Shown here piece after piece: positions 5,572 to 8,545 of a stretch of DNA of 8,545 nt. The DNA comes from Bacillota bacterium (lineage in GTDB: Bacteria > Bacillota > Clostridia > Lachnospirales > Lachnospiraceae), in assembly GCA_023411225.1 (NCBI GenBank), contig JAEYPA010000116.1, forward strand, positions 1-8,545. The letters are read 5' to 3'. The first letter of the stretch is position 1; every line of letters starts with the position of its first letter. Under the pieces are notes generated by a model that saw only the letters and a list, made by a program, of their open reading frames with translations, had not been told where the DNA came from and did no database searches. The translations under genes and the position numbers were made by a program.

Positions 5572-7204
5572 ATTGTCCCCCAAACTTTGAGTGATACTCA
5601 ATTAATATATTAGAATATCGGCTTGCAATAGCTTCAAACACCTTGATTCCATCCATTGCAGCAGATGTAATTCCACCGGCGTATCCAGCACCTTCTCCAC
5701 AAGGGTATATCCCTGCTACGCTACTTTCTAAGTCTTCATTTCTTATGATTCTAACCGGAGAAGAGGTTCTAGTCTCTACACCGGAGAGAATGGCGTCCTC
5801 ATTACCAAACCCACTAATCTTACTTTCAAAATATTCTACACCTTCTATAATGGCATCTGCAACATAATTCGGCACACATTTACGAAGATTTGCCAAGGTA
5901 TATTCACCTTTAATATTTGGCCTTATGCTCCCTAGCTTTGTACTTTCCTTATTCTCCCTAAAATCACTAAACCTCTGAATCGGTACCAATCCCTTACCGA
6001 GCTCATAGGCAGCCTTCTCAAACTGTCGTTGAAAATACATTCCTGCAAGTGGCGAATCGTCGGAGAAATCCTCTGTTGTAACATTTACCACCATAGCAGA
6101 ATTGGCATTGATGGCGTCTCTCTTATAATTACTCATACCATTTACCACCATATAGCCCTCTTCTGAAGAGGAATTTACCACAAAGCCCCCCGGACACATG
6201 CAAAAGGAGTAAATGCTTCGTCCATTGCTGGCGTGATAGGTTAGCTTATAATCAGCAGCTGGAAGCTTATGGTAGGATTCTCCGTACTGACTACGACTAA
6301 TCATCTCCTGCGGGTGCTCTATTCTTAATCCTATGGCAAAGTTCTTCTGCTCCATAGGAAGATTCCGTTTACACATCATTTCAAAGCTGTCTCTGGCACT
6401 ATGACCTAATGCCAGTACGCAAAGATTCGTATCTATCCGGGAGGTATCATTTACCATAATACCTTGTAGCGTTTTATTTTCAATGATCAAATCTGTCATC
6501 TTACTAAGGAAATGTACCTCACCTCCCCAAGCAATAATCTGCTCACGCATAGAACGGACGACATCTCGCAGTCTGTCGGTACCGATATGAGGTTTATTCT
6601 GGTATAGGATTTCCTCAGGAGCTCCATGCTTCACAAATACCTCATAGACCAATCGGTTTCGTCCTGAGGGATCCTTGACAACTGTATTCAACTTTCCATC
6701 AGAGAAAGTTCCTGCTCCACCTTCACCAAACTGAACATTAGATTCCGGCTTAAGCTTTCTAGTTTTCCAAAAGTCATTAACGTCAGCCACTCTTGTGTCC
6801 ACATCAGCACCACGTTCTAAAACGATAGGATTGTAGCCCTCTTGTGCCAACATATAAGCACAAAATAGGCCGGCAGGGCCGGTACCTACTACAATGGGAC
6901 GATGTAAAAGCTTTTGTTCTCCTGTAGGTTGAAAAGAATATTTAGTATCCTTGGCAATCATAATATTTTGATTTCGGATGCGTTTCATGATTTGCGCTTC
7001 CTTTGAAACCCTTACATCAATGGTATAGATATATTTAATATCTTCCTTCTTCCTTGCATCAATGGATTTTTTATGAATGTTAAGCTCCTCCACTTTTGTT
7101 ACCTCTATACGCAAAAGTTTGGCGGCTTCCTTCTTAAGCAGTTCCTTTTCCTTATCCTCTTTGCCTTTATCTATACTGATTTTTAATTGTGCGATTCGTA
7201 TCAT
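5543..7204 (-). CDS. COG2509-type FAD-dependent dehydrogenase, function unknown
   Basis: This 553-residue flavoprotein belongs to the family annotated as uncharacterised FAD-dependent dehydrogenases. An N-terminal alpha/beta region (1-95; IRIAQLKISI, then IYTIDVRVSKE) typical of this family precedes the dinucleotide-binding fold. That fold has VVGTGPAG at 105-112 and the ribose-binding E130 in IVLERG. The signature QFGEGGAGTFSDGKL lies at 158-172. The C-terminal flavin-binding segment YPCGEGAGYAGGITSAAMDG occupies 500-519, and IYSFCMCPGGFVVN lies mid-protein. The substrate is unknown. The ATG at 7204 follows GGAAAGGAAATGAC, one nt after the stop of the first flavoprotein gene; an upstream start at 7288 would overlap that gene and is rejected. 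The last roughly 20 residues extend past the conserved end and overlap the proB ribosome binding site and start. Confidence 0.92.
   Translation of the reverse strand: MIRIAQLKISIDKGKEDKEKELLKKEAAKLLRIEVTKVEELNIHKKSIDARKKEDIKYIYTIDVRVSKEAQIMKRIRNQNIMIAKDTKYSFQPTGEQKLLHRPIVVGTGPAGLFCAYMLAQEGYNPIVLERGADVDTRVADVNDFWKTRKLKPESNVQFGEGGAGTFSDGKLNTVVKDPSGRNRLVYEVFVKHGAPEEILYQNKPHIGTDRLRDVVRSMREQIIAWGGEVHFLSKMTDLIIENKTLQGIMVNDTSRIDTNLCVLALGHSARDSFEMMCKRNLPMEQKNFAIGLRIEHPQEMISRSQYGESYHKLPAADYKLTYHASNGRSIYSFCMCPGGFVVNSSSEEGYMVVNGMSNYKRDAINANSAMVVNVTTEDFSDDSPLAGMYFQRQFEKAAYELGKGLVPIQRFSDFRENKESTKLGSIRPNIKGEYTLANLRKCVPNYVADAIIEGVEYFESKISGFGNEDAILSGVETRTSSPVRIIRNEDLESSVAGIYPCGEGAGYAGGITSAAMDGIKVFEAIASRYSNILIEYHSKFGGQYDLQRTIKG
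5576..5581 (-). promoter_or_regulatory. proB ribosome binding site inside the flavoprotein gene
   Basis: GGGGGA ends 4 nt before the proB ATG. The same bases encode the GG of the flavoprotein's C-terminal GGQYD in another frame. Ribosomes finishing the flavoprotein gene pass directly over the site, which suggests coupled translation. Confidence 0.65.
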
Positions 7205-7205
7205 G

Positions 7206-8432
7206 TCATTTCCTTTCCAAGCAGTGGAGCCCCGCCACAAAACCAGTAGACCAAGCCCACTGAAGATTATAGCCTCCACAAGTACCATCTACATCCAATA
7301 GTTCACCTGTCAGAAAGACGCCCTCAGCTTTGGTACTCTCTAAGGTTATACTGCTTACCTCTCTAACATCTACTCCACCGGCACACACCTGCGCCTGTTC
7401 AAAGCCGTTGGATCCCGTTATTGGTACCCTAAAATTATTTATCAGCTCCGTCAGAATAGTAAGCTGATTTTTTCCTATACTGTCTACCGTCACAGTCTCC
7501 TTTATTCCTGCTTCTCTTATTAGAAAAATAGCTAATTTATACGGAAATAAGCCAATCAAGAATTCCTGCGCTGTTTTTTTTGGACGCTCCTTTTGACGCT
7601 TAACCAACAGTTGAAGCGTAGCCTCCTTCGACATATCTGGAAGTAAATCCACATGAACCTCTACTTTTTTTCTTTGACTCAAGGCCTTCGTTGCATAACG
7701 ACTCACTTGAAATACCGGAATACCAGAGATTCCATAGTCTGTAATCTGTAGCTCTCCCTCCTCAGTAACTGTCGATCTATCATTAATAAAGACAGTAATT
7801 CTTGCATTTATTCGAATCCCTGAAATCTGTTTAAATTGTTTTAATGGGGAACGTAGGGCCACAAGTGCTTCCGTAACCGGTACAATGTTATGTCCTAACT
7901 TCTTAGCAAGATGATATCCACTTCCGTCGGAACCCAGCTTGCTTCCTGCTTTTCCTCCGGTTGATAAGATTACAGCTTGCGTTTCATAAGTAGATTTATC
8001 TGTAACAACTCTATATATCGACTCCCTTTTTATGATTGCTGTTGTACTTTCATTAAGGTGTACTTCTACCTTAAGACGCCTTAATTCTATTGTTAGAACC
8101 TCCACCACAGCAGCCGCCTGCATAGAAGCTGGGTATAAATATCCATTTTTATTTTTTGGCTCGATGCCTAATTCTTTAAAAAATGCAATGGTATCCTCTA
8201 CAGAAAATTGGTTTAAGATAGGAGTAATCATTGCAGGTGTGTCGGACCGGTATACTGTCTCGTCATAATAAGTGTTGGAAAAGTTGCATTTTCCGTTACC
8301 AGTAGCAAGTATCTTTTTTCCTAACTTTTCTTTTCTTTCAATAAGTAGTACTGATTTACCTCTTCTGGCTGCTACTATCGCAGCTATCATACCTGAGGCT
8401 CCACCTCCTACTACCAAAACTTCTTTATTCAA
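7206..8432 (-). CDS. HI0933/BaiN-family FAD-dependent oxidoreductase
   Basis: This 408-residue flavoprotein belongs to the HI0933 (YhiN) family, which also contains the clostridial BaiN proteins. Its Rossmann motif is VVGGGASG at 7-14, with E32 closing the FAD-ribose site in LLIERKEKLGKK. The family signature ATGNGKCNFSN lies at 43-53. The C-terminal flavin-binding block LTGELLDVDGTCGGYNLQWA runs from about 374 to 393. Known or proposed activities in the family range from bile-acid intermediate reduction (BaiN in Clostridium scindens) to aminoacetone oxidation by name only; nothing here identifies the substrate, so BaiN activity should not be assumed. The start is a TTG at 8432, with AGGAGG 7 nt upstream; no ATG or GTG competes before the GGGASG motif. 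It is the first gene of the operon, directly behind a strong promoter, and ends one nt before the next flavoprotein. Confidence 0.94.
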   Translation of the reverse strand: MNKEVLVVGGGASGMIAAIVAARRGKSVLLIERKEKLGKKILATGNGKCNFSNTYYDETVYRSDTPAMITPILNQFSVEDTIAFFKELGIEPKNKNGYLYPASMQAAAVVEVLTIELRRLKVEVHLNESTTAIIKRESIYRVVTDKSTYETQAVILSTGGKAGSKLGSDGSGYHLAKKLGHNIVPVTEALVALRSPLKQFKQISGIRINARITVFINDRSTVTEEGELQITDYGISGIPVFQVSRYATKALSQRKKVEVHVDLLPDMSKEATLQLLVKRQKERPKKTAQEFLIGLFPYKLAIFLIREAGIKETVTVDSIGKNQLTILTELINNFRVPITGSNGFEQAQVCAGGVDVREVSSITLESTKAEGVFLTGELLDVDGTCGGYNLQWAWSTGFVAGLHCLERK

Positions 8433-8439
8433 GCAATTT

Positions 8440-8445
8440 CCTCCT
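8440..8445 (-). promoter_or_regulatory. Ribosome binding site selecting a TTG start
   Basis: A perfect AGGAGG lies 7 nt before TTG 8432. The glycine-rich FAD motif begins only 8 residues into the protein, so no later start is possible. A strong site paired with a weak initiation codon is a common way to tune output. Confidence 0.8.
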
Positions 8446-8464
8446 AATTATTCTCAATATCATC

Positions 8465-8493
8465 ATAATATCTATTTTAAATACCCTTGTCAA
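8465..8493 (-). promoter_or_regulatory. Strong sigma-A promoter of the five-gene operon
   Basis: A perfect -35 box TTGACA (8488-8493) and a -10 box TATTAT (8465-8470) are separated by 17 nt. The -10 lies 32 nt before the TTG start of the first flavoprotein gene, so the leader is short and contains only the ribosome binding site. I see no operator dyad or riboswitch in the leader. The remaining 52 nt up to the window edge show no clear gene. Confidence 0.88.
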
Positions 8494-8545
8494 CGATAAA
8501 GAAACAATAGGAAAAGCCATTTCTCCTAAATGTAACTGTTTAGAT

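Noticed and set aside
7205..7288. 28-residue hydrophobic N-terminal extension of the COG2509 flavoprotein, resembling a membrane anchor
   Set aside because: The hydrophobic stretch is the out-of-frame shadow of the conserved C-terminus of the preceding flavoprotein gene, and a good ribosome binding site precedes the ATG at 7204.
8437..8532. Short minus-strand frame starting MAFPIVSLSLTRVF just upstream of the first flavoprotein gene and overlapping its start
   Set aside because: It spans the strong promoter and ribosome binding site, has no properly spaced ribosome binding site of its own, and its residues match no family I know. It is most likely chance coding in the leader; a leader peptide cannot be excluded but has no support.

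Overview
The window looks like a chromosomal stretch from a low-to-moderate GC Firmicute. The best guess is a Lachnospiraceae or Clostridium cluster XIVa relative. The basis is Gram-positive style ribosome binding sites and sigma-A promoters, a short glutamate kinase without a PUA domain, a DUF896 (YnzC-type) protein, and two clostridial-type flavoproteins. No taxonomic search was possible, so the assignment is inference. Every supported gene lies on the minus strand, so transcription runs from high to low coordinates. No RNA gene, transposase, CRISPR array or prophage gene was seen. No stretch longer than 300 bases lacks a gene; the largest spacer is 196 bases (2204-2399).

Region 8545-3838 reads as one five-gene operon. 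It starts at a near-consensus promoter (TTGACA, 17 nt, TATTAT; 8465-8493). In order it encodes a HI0933/BaiN-family flavoprotein (TTG start), a COG2509-type FAD-dependent dehydrogenase, glutamate 5-kinase (proB), a 77-residue DUF896 protein and 5-formyltetrahydrofolate cyclo-ligase (GTG start). Joints are tight: a 1-nt gap, a 29-nt overlap, a 25-nt gap and a 32-nt gap. The expected proB partner, proA, is absent: DUF896 follows proB directly.

Region 3837-2400 is a two-gene module encoding a cysteine-rich C_GCAxxG_C_C-family protein and an AraC-family regulator 18 nt downstream. It is clearly more AT-rich than its neighbours: about 29% GC in hand-counted rows of the regulator and about 36% in its partner, against about 45% in the flavoprotein and peptidase genes. 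Two short dyads sit over its possible promoters, and a perfect 15-bp inverted repeat lies just after it. It looks like an acquired, self-contained regulatory and redox unit placed between housekeeping genes.

Region 2399-1 holds a cytoplasmic M14-family zinc carboxypeptidase with its catalytic residues intact. After it comes miaB, the tRNA methylthiotransferase, with its own excellent promoter; its C-terminus runs off the window.

Overall this is mostly housekeeping sequence. I found no convincing previously undescribed system. The AT-rich regulator/cysteine-protein unit, the missing proA and the overlapping flavoprotein/proB joint are the items most worth a second look.
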